Assembly: GCA_964440265.1 (NCBI GenBank)
Contig: CAYTRU010000069.1
Location: 1 to 5,766, forward strand
Direction: 5' to 3'
Source: CAYMUN01 sp964440265
Lineage (GTDB): Bacteria; Patescibacteriota; Saccharimonadia; Saccharimonadales; UBA4665
DNA: 5,766 bases
Shown here: piece after piece, positions 5,641-5,766 of the stretch
Layout of the letters: the number at the start of each line of letters is the position of its first letter
Position numbering within the stretch: the first letter of the stretch is position 1
Translations under genes and position numbers: made by a program
The notes under the pieces: generated by a model
The model's input: the letters and a program-made list of their open reading frames with translations, nothing else
What the model was told of the DNA's origin: nothing
Database searches by the model: none

Positions 5641-5707
5641 TCCACATCGAGCAGAAGGCCAAATAGGTATAGCCAACATATCAGTTGAGGTACACTTATC
5701 CTATAGA

Positions 5708-5766
5708 ATGTCAAAATCCAAAACTAGCGGGAATGATCAGAAGGGTCTGTTTCTATGAACATGCGT
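5708..5766 (+). other. Ambiguous 5' end of a further gene
   Basis: Three overlapping starts compete. ATG 5708 opens a 16-codon frame (MSKSKTSGNDQKGLFL) ending at TGA 5756-5758. ATG 5755 overlaps that stop as ATGA, runs to the edge as MNMR, and has AAGGG at 5741-5745 9 nt before it. ATG 5733 opens a frame that stays open to the edge (MIRRVCFYEHA). TATCCT (5697-5702) and TATAGA (5702-5707) upstream are possible -10 elements. The data do not show which frame is used; a short leader peptide coupled to the ATG 5755 gene is one option. Confidence 0.3.

Noticed and set aside
1..5766. CRISPR arrays, tRNA/rRNA genes, insertion sequences, attachment sites
   Set aside because: No regularly spaced repeats, cloverleaf sequences, transposase or integrase motifs, or terminal inverted repeats were seen on either strand by eye.

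Overview
The window reads as a bacterial chromosome segment with moderate GC, Shine-Dalgarno sites of the AAGGAG type and standard TAA/TAG/TGA stops. Several traits would fit a Patescibacteria/Saccharibacteria-like or Gram-positive-type lineage: an apparently leaderless regulator gene, a HAMP-less histidine kinase, a MacB-type exporter with no HlyD/TolC partner, and a membrane-anchored DUF5666-like protein. This placement is an inference from style, because no marker gene is present.

Layout. Bases 1-98 are the 3' end of an unidentified gene on the + strand. Bases 262-546 (- strand) encode a small acidic orphan protein. Bases 706-849 hold a short reading frame that looks like a decayed, truncated HIT-family (histidine triad) protein. 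Bases 939-5263 form the core: an OmpR-type response regulator, its histidine kinase (2-nt gap), a four-helix MacB/FtsX-type ABC permease, a LolD/MacB-type ABC ATPase, and a single-pass membrane protein with a DUF5666-like extracytoplasmic domain. A small protein with a proline-rich tail follows (5355-5603), then a clear intrinsic terminator (about 5608-5640). The last ~60 bases hold an ambiguous start of another gene.

How it works together (inference). The kinase senses an envelope signal and phosphorylates the regulator. The regulator then controls its own operon and the exporter genes. Support comes from the DNA: a near-identical box, with TTGA half-sites repeated at 11-bp spacing followed 10 bp later by a TA(C/T)AGT -10 element, lies both upstream of the regulator gene (898-929) and in the kinase-permease gap (2629-2660). 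This is the architecture of PhoB/OmpR-class activated promoters. The second copy is overlaid by a 10-bp inverted repeat. The DUF5666-like protein sits where a periplasmic adaptor gene is often found and may be the exporter's extracellular partner.
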